A stretch of DNA of 64,000 bases. It comes from Phaseolus vulgaris (lineage: Eukaryota; Streptophyta; Magnoliopsida; Fabales; Fabaceae). The position numbers were made by a program, and so were the translations under genes. Below the pieces are notes generated by a model. It did not search any database. It was not told the DNA's origin and saw nothing but the letters and a program-made list of their open reading frames with translations. Positions 24,874 to 35,992 of the stretch are shown piece by piece. Position 1 is the stretch's first letter, and each line of letters opens with the position of its first letter. The stretch spans positions 4,206,087 to 4,270,086 of the forward strand of contig NC_023755.2 of assembly GCF_000499845.2 (NCBI RefSeq), written 5' to 3'.

Positions 24874-26451
24874 CAATAATTTAGTTTATCAAGTAATATA
24901 TGTGTGATAATGAGATTTTCAATTTTGTGTAATTGAGTTAAATCTAAATATACTCTTTAAATAGAAAATAGTGTAATCATTGATACGAAATTATTAGAGA
25001 ATATTTAAATTAGTCTACCAAAATGTTCAATTAATTAATTTAATTTTTTGAATTCAAATATTTAACATTAATTTAATTCCTTTATTATTTAATAAATTAC
25101 TCGAGTGTGACATTGTACATTGACATAGTTGACGGATTGAATTTTCACTCTTTTGTTGGTTTTTAAATTTTCTTTTATAGTTTTAAGATCTAACATTGAC
25201 ATAGTTGACATATCTAATTTTTCACTCTTTTGTATATTTTCATAATCAAAATAACCTTTTGTTAATTTTTATTTTACTTTTTATTTATTTTCATAAAAAG
25301 AATGGCAAAGTGTAAAGCCACAATAAGCGAAATTGAGAACCAATATACCAACGAATCAGATGCTGCTAATAAAGAATGGCCAAATTTTGTTCTCACTTTT
25401 TAACGACAGAATATAATATTTAAACAACCATAGTAACATTAAAACTTTATGATTGAAAATTTAACCTAAAGTATTTAATAATTTTTTCGTATTAGATACC
25501 TCAAACATTTTGGTTTTAGTTTGTTAGTTTTATAGTAAATATGTCATTATGTAATGAAAAAAAACACATTCGTTATTATATCACAAAAATAATTTAAAAA
25601 TTAAAAGATAAATCTAAAAATAATTTATAATTAATTAAAAGATTCAATCTAACAATGTAATAAAATATAAATAAATATTTATTACATCAAAATTTCATGT
25701 ACATAATTTTAAAAAAATTGATACGCAAAACAAAGATCAACTGGCTCTTTTTTTAGCCAAATTTAAAATTGATGTAATATGTTTTCCTATTAAGTTTTGT
25801 GAAACTATTTAGTTATTTTTTAAAATATTAATTTGACAGAAAATTAAATATTTATGTATAATATTAAAAACTTATTTAGTTTTCAAAAGGGAAAAAATAT
25901 TTATTTTAGTTCGAAATTGACTGTAAACTAAATACTATTTTGTCATTAAGCTATAATATGAAGAACTTATTTAAATTTTTATATATTTAAAAACTAAATT
26001 AGTTTTTTTATTCTTTTAAAAAATAAATTGATATATGTCATACATTTAAAAGATTAGATGTCTTAGTCAATTTCAAAAGTGTAACAAGTACATGAAAGAG
26101 AAAACAAATCCAGTTACGCTAGTCTTCCAGAATTTAGGAATCGATTTTAAAAGTAATTTAAAAAATATTATTTTTTTAAGATAGTTTTCAAAACATAAAA
26201 TCGTAATAAAATTCTAAATTCTAAAACTACCAACATTTTAATAATGTTATTCAATAGGAAAATTGAGGTCTAAGTAAGAACTAGAAACAAACTGCAGCCA
26301 CATTTTTTTGACAAGTTTTTTCAAAATATAAACTTAAATGATTAATAGTTTTTAATATATAATTAGTTTTTACCTTCACTAGTTAATATCTTTTTAAAAC
26401 TAAGTACCAAAATAATCAATTATAAAATTTTAATTTAAGTATATTATAAAT

Positions 26452-26934
26452 TGAAACATAAAGTTTTCTAAAACTAAATTATATATGTACTAGTGGAAAC
26501 ATAGAATGTTGGCTATGAAGCTCGGACACTCCTCACCTATAGAACACGTATTCGTGAAGGTTCAATTTACAAAGTATTTGTTTGATTTCTGACAGTTCTA
26601 GTACGGTTTTAACATAATTTTAGAAAAGAAAATTACATTACTTTTCTAAAAATTCAAACTTTATTGTATAAATTGTTATTATGATTATAAAAATAAGAAA
26701 CAAATTTTTGTGAACCAGTCATGAAAAAACATTTTTCTGCTCCAAAAAATAATCTGAAACATACTTGTGCACATAAATGTTTATTGTTAATTTATATAAT
26801 TCATAATTATATAATATATAGATCCATGTCCCCGTGTCCTAATTTTAGAGATTTTACGTATCTCCGTGTCCGTGTCGTATCAGTGTCTGTGTCAGTGTCT
26901 GTGTCAGTGTCTGTGCTACATAGAGTGTCGATGT
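26452..26934. mobile_element. Insertion in right arm, probable MITE with terminal inverted repeats
   Basis: About 480 bp absent from the left arm at 8930-8960. It contains imperfect inverted termini: CTATGAAGCTCGGACACTCC near 26513 and, reversed, CTATGTAGCACAGACACTGA near 26925. Next to the right terminus a short unit GTGTCTGTGTCA repeats three to four times (26880-26920). Sequences outside the termini (AGAATGTTG and AGAGTGTCG) may be a degraded 9-bp target duplication, which would suggest a Mutator-like element. The family is inferred. Confidence 0.6.
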
Positions 26935-27639
26935 ATTCACATTTTCTTCTTTTACTCAATTTTCATGATGATAGTTGAAATTAAAAAGCAAAAATTAACA
27001 TGTAAAAGAAAAATGATGAATTGATTAAACAACCTTTTTTTTTTCTTCTCTAGTTTAAGTCTCTCTTATTCTTCAAACTTTTTCTCTTCTTTCATTGGTA
27101 GTTTTGAGGTTATGATTTACTTGATGTTATATTATCTCTTTCTTCCTGTTGTTACCTTAAAATAAGGAATTAAGAAAAAAAATGAGAGAATTAATTTGCA
27201 TATAAAAACTGTATATTAATATTAATTTAAAAAATTAAAAATTAATTTTATTTTTTAAGTAATTCATATGAATGAAGAATACTTGTAATAATAAAATAAG
27301 ATATATTAAATAAGAATAAAATTAAAAAAATTATATAAAAAATTATTATAATAAAATATTTCTTTACATATAGATTACTGTAGTTTTATTACTTCATCTA
27401 TCACCACTACGTCACCATATAATAAAAACATCAAGTTGTTATAATAATACAAATAAATTAAAGAGATTAAAAGAATTTGAAAATTGAAGAGACTTCTCTT
27501 TTTATTATTCTATTTAAAAAACTAGATGTTATTTAAATTGATAATATCTTGTTTTCTCTTTTTACTTACCTATGTAGATAAAAAAAAATATTAGTTAATG
27601 ATTTAAATAAAAAATATTAAATGATTAAAAAAAAGAACA

Positions 27640-28027
27640 AATGTTGGCCTTGGTCGTGATCACCATTGACTAATACCAAAACATTTGGAAGAGCCAAGCG
27701 CAGCACCACTTTATATTACATTCAGAAACCACCCTTCATTGCATTAATGTCTTTATAAAGACCAATTCTGTTCGCAAATTTTCTGGATCTGCGATCTTTC
27801 TTCCCTTTCTCTTTGACTTTTTACCGGTGCGCTCTTCTTCCGATTCAAACCCTAACTACTTCTTTTCCATTTCCTTTTTCTTTCACTATTCAACGTCTTC
27901 AACTGTTCCGATTCACGATCCCTCACCTTGTAGCTTTTTCTTCATCCCATTTTTTATGAATGCTTTTTAGTGTTTATGCGTTGCTAACACTGAAGAGCTG
28001 GTACAGGTTGTTGTTGCGCTAGTGCAA
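27640..28027 (+). promoter_or_regulatory. Duplicated citrate synthase promoter and 5' leader
   Basis: Keeps the TATA-like CTTTATAAAG (27751-27760), the pyrimidine-rich leader and both borders of the putative 5' UTR intron (donor now GTGCGC, acceptor GTACAG). It directs transcription rightward, into exons 1-3 and then across the junction at 28770. Confidence 0.6.
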
Positions 28028-28569
28028 ATGGCGTTCTTCAGAAGCGTTTCTGCGCTTTCTCGGCTTCGGTTTCGCGTGGTAACTGAGAAAGCAGTAACTA
28101 ACTATTTTGTTTACAGCATTGTTTGTGTTTGATTGTTGCTTATGCGAGTTGCTGTTTTCTATTTTTGCAATGGAATGACAGGGTCAGCAATCTAATCTCG
28201 CGAATTCAGTTAGATGGCTCCAAACTCCAAGCTCCAGTAACACTGTAATTTCTTTCTCTATTATTATCACTGTGTTGTTGGTGCTTGATGAAAAGTTAGT
28301 TTATTCTGAACAGTGTTAGATTCTATGTTTTATCTGAGGAGGGTGCTGCTAATACTGTTATTGTGGTGAAGTTTGGAATTGGGTATTCTTGTATAGTATC
28401 TCTCTGTTGGACTTTGGAAATGAAGGATACCTGAGACTAATTGTTGTTTATTATAGCGTGAAGTTGGTTATGAATTTTGGACTTTGTTTGACTTTTATTT
28501 TTTGTGGGTTATTTTTCTGTTTTGCAGGATCTTTATTCCGAGTTGAAAGAACTGGTTCCAGAGTATCAG
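28028..28569 (+). pseudogene. Duplicated citrate synthase exons 1-3 (5' fragment)
   Basis: Exons at 28028-28078, 28182-28244 and 28528-28569 reproduce exons 1-3 of the gene on the left with all splice borders kept and no stop. They encode the first 52 residues, meaning the mitochondrial presequence and the start of the mature protein. I see one amino-acid change (Ser15 to Phe) and a silent change at Leu31. All catalytic exons are missing because the duplication ends in intron 3 at 28769. After the exon 3 donor the DNA turns into inverted CNX2 sequence. No enzyme can be made; a short peptide or chimeric RNA is possible. Confidence 0.9.
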
Positions 28570-28764
28570 GTTTGTCTGCAATTTTAAGCTTCTGTGGTGA
28601 TACTGTCATATGTTGGATGCATTAGTCTGTAAATCTCAGGGTTTATTGTTAATTTTCGGGTCTGCCTCTCATTCAAGTGTGTGTCTCTTCTCATTGAAGT
28701 GTGTGATAGTTTTGTCGTGTCGTGTCTATATTGTATTTTTGGTTGGTATATTGTTTGTGAGAGA

Positions 28765-28780
28765 TAATGATAAGTAATTT
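28765..28780. other. Junction between the two inverted duplications
   Basis: GAGAGATAATG (ends about 28769) is citrate synthase intron 3 sequence; AAGTAATTTT (from about 28772) is reverse-complement CNX2 3' flank, matching 39797-39806. About two bases (AT) lie between and belong to neither parent. The original continuations are seen at 7192 and 39807. Confidence 0.85.
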
Positions 28781-31700
28781 TATCTCTGTATGATACCTGA
28801 AATAGAGACAAATTATGATGTGCCTCACTAAATTGTAAAATAAATATTTTAGAGATTGAATGGAGAACATTTACAGGCAAAAAGAAAGAAAGAAGAAGAG
28901 ACCTTATCCACCAATATGTATCATAGGCCTATTTGCAGTCTTTGCTATGTCAAACATGCCAGCATGTGAAGCTTTCTTCTTCTTCACCTAGAACAAAGGA
29001 AAGACACCATTAAGAAATAGTACAAGAATCTCTAACTAACTACTTGTAAGTTAGGTTGTGGGGTGTTGTCCCTTGCTATGCTTCTCTTATTCCTAAAGTA
29101 TATCTTTTTTATTCTACCAAGTTAAATTAAAATAGCAGTGAGTGAAATTCTATTGCAGGATCATCATATTAAAAAGTGATAAATTCTGGTAAAGAAATAA
29201 AAAAATTATAACACATTTGAGATTTAGCCATAATAATCAGAAAAAGTGTGTACCGCTGCTCCTATTATCTCCCCAAGTTCATGATCCTTTGCACCACATC
29301 TCAAGGGATCTCTTAAGCTAACCTGAAACACGACCCATCTAAGAAAATCAAAAAAATCTTTTGGTGAAGCTACACATTAGAAATGCTCTATATATTTTAT
29401 GATATGTTTTATTGTCCCCGACCGATGTCAACATCCATACATACATCAAGCACCTTTAACTTGAACATAATAATAGTATAGATAACATCCGTAATGACCA
29501 GAATGTCTTGTAATAGGGAAAATGCTCATCAGTTTCATCATGGAATAATTTAAGAAATGATTAAGAAATCAAAAGAATGATGATAGTACATTAGTGCATC
29601 TAAAAAAAACAATTACAAGTCATCAACTAAATACAATATCAAATGAAATAGCATGTGCAAGAAGGGGCAAGGTAGTGCATGTTCAATCCCAAAATTTGTA
29701 TGTGGTAGAGCCATATTTCTCCTAGTGCGTATCAAATTTTCCATTTACTAACAAATATCTAACAAATATCTAGATTCGCTACAGGAATCCACTTTCTGCA
29801 GGGCACTTCTATATTCGTAAACAGATATTTAGAGTTATGTTTTTCTATTATGAGTTCATCAGATAGTTTCCCTTTTTCCCATTATCGAGCATGTAACTAA
29901 TCAAGAATTCAGAACTGACAGTAGACATCACAGTTTCAAAGTTCATATCTGATGCTGCCCATTCTTTATCCCTTTACTCTATTAAGCCACTGATGATCAC
30001 TCCCAGAAGTAAACAACTCCAAGAACCATGCCCAACAATTGAAACAGCTAACTACAAGGAATCAGACACTCTCTTTACAAAACCAGACCAGACTGCTAAA
30101 AGTTTGCATAGAAAGTCTTGATTTTACTTTGCCAAAAAAAAGTATAGGCCATAAATACCAATTCCTTAATCCCGAGTGTTTCCCCCTCATCACCTAATTA
30201 TCCAATTCAAGTACCCGTACATTTAGAAGACCTGCAATTAATATGATCTATGATACTCCATAAATGGAAACATAAAGGTGGTGTTTCCGTGTCAAATACT
30301 GATGCTTGTACATTCATATCAATTTTTGAAAGTAAATCATGATAATCTTTCTTCGCCGGTATTATCCATCTATATAAAATACTTTTCAACATTTGTTAAC
30401 GAATCCAAAACATAGCATATCCTAAATTTCATATCCTAAATTTCAAAAAGATTTTCCTATTCTTGTAGTTGTATGTACTCATGTCGTACTAAGCATCCAG
30501 ACTTCACATATTATCATCAACTCTAAAGTAACAGATTCACCAAAAACATTGAGTATTCAAATATAAGTGACATCACAGATTTTAGCCCAATTACCATCAC
30601 CAGATTTAGGGAACAAGCATAATATACTGAACTTTGACGATTTTGAATATAACTTACCTCGGCAGGGCCGAATAAACAGACTTTAAAGTTCCCATCAGCA
30701 AGTAGTCGCAATCTATTGCAACCAGCACAAAAATGCTCAGTCATTGATGTGATAAACGAAACTCTACCTTCATGCCCATCTATTGTGAAATTCTTGGCTG
30801 TATCTGTAGGGTGATCCTGAACTCTTTTTAAGCTTGGAAACTGTTTCACCTGTTTGGTAATGATGATTATAAAGGGTATCTAGTATAAGAGAACAACAAA
30901 ATGTAGTATGAAAGTTAGGTCTCCAGTCTGAATTCTACCTTACCACTGTATCCAACATTTCTGAGTAGGGTACAAGTTTCTTGACATTCCAAACATTTCC
31001 ATCAAAAGGCATGAACTCTATAAAGCGAATATCAATTGGCTTTTCACGGGTCAACTCAACAAAGTCACAGATTTCATCATCATTGAATCCACGCATTACA
31101 ACACAATTGACCTGAAAGGCAAGAGAAACATAAAAGATACCTTAAAATGCATCCATCAGTGACTTGAAATTTACCAGAGGGTAGGCACCCTTGTTGTAAA
31201 AATCATTTGATTAACTTAATGAATTTGGACAAAAAGGAAGCTGTTCATGGGGAGGTGATCAATGAGAAACACTTGCAAAAAGTAATGATATGCAACCAAG
31301 AAATACCTTAACTGGATTAAATCCGAGGTCTATGGCAGCATTAATTGAATTCATTACTTTTTCATGCCCTTTGCGTCTGGTCAAAAACTCAAACTTTGCA
31401 GGTACCAAAGTGTCTAAACTAATGTTGACAGAAGTAAGACCACAATCTTTCAGCTTTGGAAGTTTTCTCGTTAGAGCAATACCATTGGTAGTCATAGACA
31501 ATGTTCTCAGTCCCTTCAAGTTTGATAATTCCAAACATATATCTTCAATATCCTTTCTAACAGTTGGTTCCCCACCCGTCAGACGTATTTTAGTTACCCC
31601 GGAGCTTACAAACAGATTTGCCAACCGCAGAATCTCAGTACCTGTTAAAAGTTGAGGGCTAGGAGTGAGTTCCACACCTTCTGCAGGCATACAATACTGA

Positions 31701-32400
31701 CACCTTAAATTGCACCTCTCTGTTAAAGATATTCTCAAGTATGTGTGAAGCCTTCCAAATGAATCTACCAACATATCAGAGATGGAATGATCCTTTGGCA
31801 GATCTTCAGATACCGAAGCAAAAGATGAAGTAGCCAAAGCTCTTGTTGCATATTCATTCAAGTGTCCACCGAACAAAGCTTGACGAGTACTACTGGCAGC
31901 ACAGTACGAACCCACATCACAATTCAACTGCTTCAAGAAAATTTGTGTCACAAGCCAGCCACATTTTCATAAACAAAATTTGAAGAATGTTTAAAGTTTG
32001 GATTAGGGATGAAAATTAATTTTGTATTATAGTTGAAGAATGAAAAAGGATATTTATATTAATTTCTATGTGTAAGAAGTATTTTGTAAGACATTAGTGA
32101 GAACAGATGACGTTAATGATTCTGTCTTATGAGGAACGAAGTTTAGTCTAAATTTGACTATTTGTTTAACATGATTTTTTTTTAGTTTTTAGGAACTAAA
32201 AATATATTTAATTTTAATTTTTTTTAATGAGTGGTGTTTAACTCTATTAAAAGTTATGAATTATTTATTTAATATTATTAATGTTGTTATTAATATGATT
32301 GTTTAACTCTATTAAGTTATGAATTATTTATTTAATATTATTAATGTTGTTATTAATATGGTTAATGTTTTTATTAATATGATTAATTTTTTTATTAATA
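28771..32400 (-). repeat. Left arm (Q') of inverted duplication 2
   Basis: Reverse complement of 35033-39806, lacking the counterpart of 35460-36610. It holds the truncated CNX2 copy and, on the inner side, AT-rich flank with (ATT)-type sequence. Differences to the other arm are about 2 percent in the distal half (29760-30236), none seen at 30236-31983, and about 4 percent at 31984-32115. Confidence 0.92.
28904..31927 (-). pseudogene. CNX2: Truncated CNX2 copy (GTP 3',8-cyclase), exons 2-6 only
   Basis: Exons 31307-31927, 30944-31111, 30658-30849, 29254-29322 and 28904-28987 correspond to exons 2-6 of the intact copy at right and keep every splice border, both iron-sulfur motifs ([14 protein letters not shown]) and the C-terminal Gly-Gly and stop. 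Exon 1, its start codon and the promoter are missing: the counterpart of 35460-36610 (about 1.15 kb) is deleted, with the scar at 31983/31984. The protein encoded by exon 2 is identical to the intact copy. Without a start region it is probably a pseudogene. An in-frame ATG at 31951, in the former intron, could start a 5'-altered protein without transit peptide if something drives transcription. Confidence 0.9.
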
Positions 32401-32600
32401 TTATTAATGTTATTATTAATATTAATATTATTACTAAAATTGTTAATATTATTATCATTGTTATTATTATCATTATTATTAATATTAATATTATTATCAT
32501 TATTGATAATAAAAACAACATAATAATAATATTGTTATTATTATTAATAATGATAATAATAATAACATTAAAATAATAATAATATTACTAAATAAACAAT
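32319..32600. repeat. Low-complexity (ATT/AAT)n tract at inner edge of palindrome 2
   Basis: Almost pure A/T with ATTATTAATATT-like repeats that are self-complementary and could form hairpins. Homology between arms Q' and Q ends inside it (about 32400). Long apparent reading frames on both strands, rich in Ile and Asn, are by-products of the repeat. Confidence 0.85.
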
Positions 32601-33059
32601 TCATAGTTTATTAGAGTTAAATATGGATAATTAAAAAACTTAGAGTTAAATATGTTTTTAATATTTTAACTTTGATATGATAAAAAGTCATGTTGATTAG
32701 AAGAAATAAACAAAGTCAAACTTTTTGTTGATGTGGAACTTTGTTTGCCACATGACAACATTGTTAATGTCATTTGCTTATGAGGATGTCATACATGATT
32801 TTTCAAAGTGCAAAGATTTAGTAACTACAATTTCAGTGAGGAACAAAATCCAATTTTGTATCAAAGTTTAGGGTACACAATATTTTTTTACTTGAGAACT
32901 AGATTCATCATAGCTAGTGTGATCTCTCTTATTCTTAAACTTAGATGTGATGATAATTTGAAGACTTTATATTTATTGTTGTGGTTAACTTTAAATTTAA
33001 GATTATTTTTAAAATTTCCACTAAAAAACTTGGGGTCATTGCTAAATGTAATATTTCAA

Positions 33060-34270
33060 TTTATCAAAATGGTTTTGTCAGGAGTTACCGGATTAAAGAT
33101 CGTATTTGTATTACTTCTAAATCAATACACATTCTACCTAAACAAGTTTCAGATTAAATATCGTATTTTTATTACTTCTAAATCAATACACATTCTACCT
33201 AAACAAGTTCATGAAGGTAATTTGGCTATAAAAATTGACATAAAAAAACCTTTGACACTATTAATTAGAATTTCTTGATCAAAGTCTTTCACCAATTTAG
33301 TTTTCATTCTACCTTTTGTAATTGGATTGTTTATATTCTACATTCGGTCTTTCCAATCCATTTGAGTTATGTCTTCTTTAAATTCAAATAGGGGGACCCT
33401 ATCTCCCATCTCCTTTTTTGCTTGGCTAAAGAGGTTTTAAACACAAATATTCAATAGCTCATCCAATGCAATAAGGTGTTTTGCATGGCTAGTCCAAAGG
33501 GTAATAATGCTCCTTCCCATGTTACGTATGTTGATGATGTTTTTATCTTTTGCAAGGTTAATAATTGAAACCTTATAAATCTTATGCAATTTTTACATGA
33601 TTATGAGTTGCATTCTAAGTAATGGCTTGCATTATGAGCAATGGCTTAATCTTACGAGAAGTCAATTTTACACTTGCTTTCAATAGAAGAATTATGTCCA
33701 GTTGGGTTTTGGTAAAGGTTTTTTACCCTTCATATATTTAGGTGTAACCATTTGTTCTGAAACTCTTAGATTTAATTACCTACAACCTTTGGCAGATAAA
33801 GTCAGACTTAAATTGACCTTTTGGAAAGGTAAAATGCTTAGCATAATGGGTTGAATTCAATTAGTAAATATGACTATAGTTGGTATTCTTGGTTACAAAT
33901 TCAAATTAATAGGTGGTCGGTTGCCCTTAAGGATTTTGATAGATGGACAAAAAACAGGTGACATTAATAAGCATGACTTAGTTAATAATTAATTGGAAGT
34001 ATATCCGTCTCCAAAAGAATGATGGGGGCTTCAAGTCATTAATATACAAGAAGATAATAAGGCATATTTACTTTGCTTGACTTAGGACTTTTTCTATAGC
34101 AGTAGGCCTTGGACGATTTCCATGAGATTCAGTTTCTTGAAGAATAAGTATTGTAAACTTGATATTTACAAATCATGATCAATTTAGCTTGGTGTTTCAA
34201 ATTTCTATGCTCTTATTTTGGAAAACACATATTGGACATTAATTACTAGAAGCATAGTTAGTTTTCTCAT
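33060..34270 (+). mobile_element. LINE (non-LTR retrotransposon) reverse transcriptase remnant
   Basis: Fragments in shifting frames match plant L1-type reverse transcriptase: GNLAIKIDIKK near 33215, GDPISHLLFCLAKEVLNTNI near 33390, HVTYVDDVFIFCK near 33520 (the YxDD box), then FIYLGVTI and LTFWKGKMLSIMG near 33735-33850. Many stops and frameshifts mark it as old. A 58-bp direct repeat (33091-33148 and 33152-33209) lies within it. It sits in the spacer of palindrome 2. Confidence 0.85.
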
Positions 34271-34279
34271 TGTTTTTCT

Positions 34280-34990
34280 TTTTGGTAGATCTTTCCACTA
34301 CCTTTATCACTTTGTTTAAGCCTTCGCTTAAACCTTCTTATCATCCTTGATATTTCCTCATCAGTTGAGTTGTCATACTCAACTTCAGAAGTATTGTCTT
34401 CCTCCTCTAGAGCTTTCTAAGCTCCAGTTTCATTTTGTTTGAGTTGGGTCTGTTTGGAGGTTGACTTTGCGTGAAGACCTTGGTCAGATGATGTTGATAC
34501 TTTCTTCTACTCATGATCTTGGAGATGCATCTCATTCACTCTCAATATTCCTAGAAGCCAATCCCACATTAGCTTTTTTAGATCATGAGCCCCTGCAATG
34601 ACCACTGTTTTAGGTTCCCACACCTTTGGCATGTTTTCCAACAAGTTTAGGTTGATCTAAGCCTTAGAGAAGCTATATCTAAGAGTTTATAGACCATTTA
34701 AAAGAACTTTCATTCTTCCAAACATGTCATTCATAGTCTCACCATCCATCATGGTGAAAGACTTGAATTGTGGCATGAGAGTTACAATTTTCTTAACTAA
34801 ATGTATTTTCATCAAGGAGTCTCATATCTCATTGGCTAACTTTAACTTGCAAATCTTTTTATATTTATTTTTAGATAACGCACAAATTAAAGTGTACCTT
34901 GCTTTGTTGTTGAGTTGCATTTGGTTTAACTCAACTTGTCCCCAGTCTTCTGATGACTATTTTACGGCAAGTGTATCATGTCAGAAGTAA
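34280..34990 (-). mobile_element. copia-type gag remnant
   Basis: The minus strand reads ETMNDMFGRMKVLLNGL near 34740-34690 and, after stops, INLNLLENMPKVWEPKTVV and ..AGAHDLKKLMWDWLLG near 34655-34555. This is the second half of a UBN2-type gag as found in copia-related legume elements. Stops interrupt it. It lies in the palindrome 2 spacer, opposite in direction to the LINE remnant. Confidence 0.8.
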
Positions 34991-35699
34991 TAAATTTACT
35001 CCTAAGGACCATATTAATAAAAAATATTAACCATATTAATAAAAAAATTAATCATATTAATAAAAACATTAACCATATTAATAACAACATTAATAATATT
35101 AAATAAATAATTCATAACTTAATAGAGTTAAACAATCATATTAATAACAACATTAATAATATTAAATAAATAATTCATAACGTTTAATAGAGTTAAACAC
35201 CACTCATTAAAAAAAAATTAAAAAATTAAAGTTAAATATATTTTTAGTTCCTAAAAACTAAAAAAAAATCATGTTAAACAAATAGTCAAATTTAGACTAA
35301 ACTTCGTTCCTCATAAGACAAAATCATTAACATCATCTGTTCTCACTAATATCTTACAAAATACTTCTTACATATAGAAATTAATATAAATATCCTTTTT
35401 CATTCTTCAACTATAATACAAAATTAATTTTTATCCCTAATTCAAACTTTAAACATTCTCTACACTTATAATATAAAAATATTTGGAATGTTAATTTGTG
35501 TGAAATGATGTCTACTATGATTACTTCCATGAAATATAAACTCAAATTTTAACATAACATCTATTCAAATCATTTTCATACTACACAAATAACTTAGTAA
35601 TCTAAAATTTAAACTAAAAAACAAAAATTATACGTTAAAAAATCTGGAAAAGATAATCGGTGGTGGATATTTAAAACTGGAACCAACTAATCCTTGGGA

Positions 35700-35992
35700 A
35701 AAATGTGTTGGGGCCATATGGCCTTTAGAAAAATATATTTTAATCGTGTGTGGATAGAATATAATATATTACAATGGTGTCTCGGCACTTTGCACTCTCG
35801 GGTATCTCTGTCTCATTGTCTGTCACCTCACCCTTCACAACCAACACCACCACATCTCAAAACTCTCTCTTCCCTTCTATAGATACATATGTTACCAGTC
35901 TTTGCTGTCCCAGAAAAAAATTTAAATAAAGTAAAAACTTTTCCAATCCCCAACTCATTATTTTGTCCAAATTCATCGTTTCAGCGTCAACC
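35700..35992 (+). promoter_or_regulatory. CNX2 promoter and 5' leader region
   Basis: A pyrimidine-rich stretch (CTCACCCTTCACAACC.. AAAACTCTCTCTTCCC) precedes the ATG at 35993, as is usual for plant leaders. An AT-rich stretch at about 35758-35775 (ATATAATATATT) may act as TATA box. It is present only in this copy, so transcription of an intact CNX2 must start here. Confidence 0.5.

Larger units (their letters stand above)
22473..28769 (-). repeat. Right arm (P') of inverted duplication 1
   Basis: Reverse complement of 7192-18150 without the copia element. It carries in order: gag fragment, LTR with minisatellite, upstream flank, citrate synthase promoter and exons 1-3. It contains two blocks missing from the left arm, a non-matching stretch at 24474-24873 and an insertion at 26452-26934. 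It ends at GAGAGATAATG (28769), where the second palindrome begins. Confidence 0.9.

Noticed and set aside
26867..26920. Short regularly spaced GTGTCT repeats considered as a CRISPR-like array
   Set aside because: Simple tandem repeat beside a transposon end; no spacers, and the genome is eukaryotic.
28584..28880. 98-codon minus-strand frame across the palindrome junction
   Set aside because: It is made of citrate synthase intron and CNX2 flank sequence; no initiation context or composition suggests a protein.
30207..30392. 61-codon frame present in both CNX2 copies (also 38202-38387)
   Set aside because: It lies in the long intron 4; the near identity reflects the recent duplication and conversion, not coding constraint.
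32319..32576. Ile/Asn-rich frames on both strands
   Set aside because: Product of the (ATT)n repeat.
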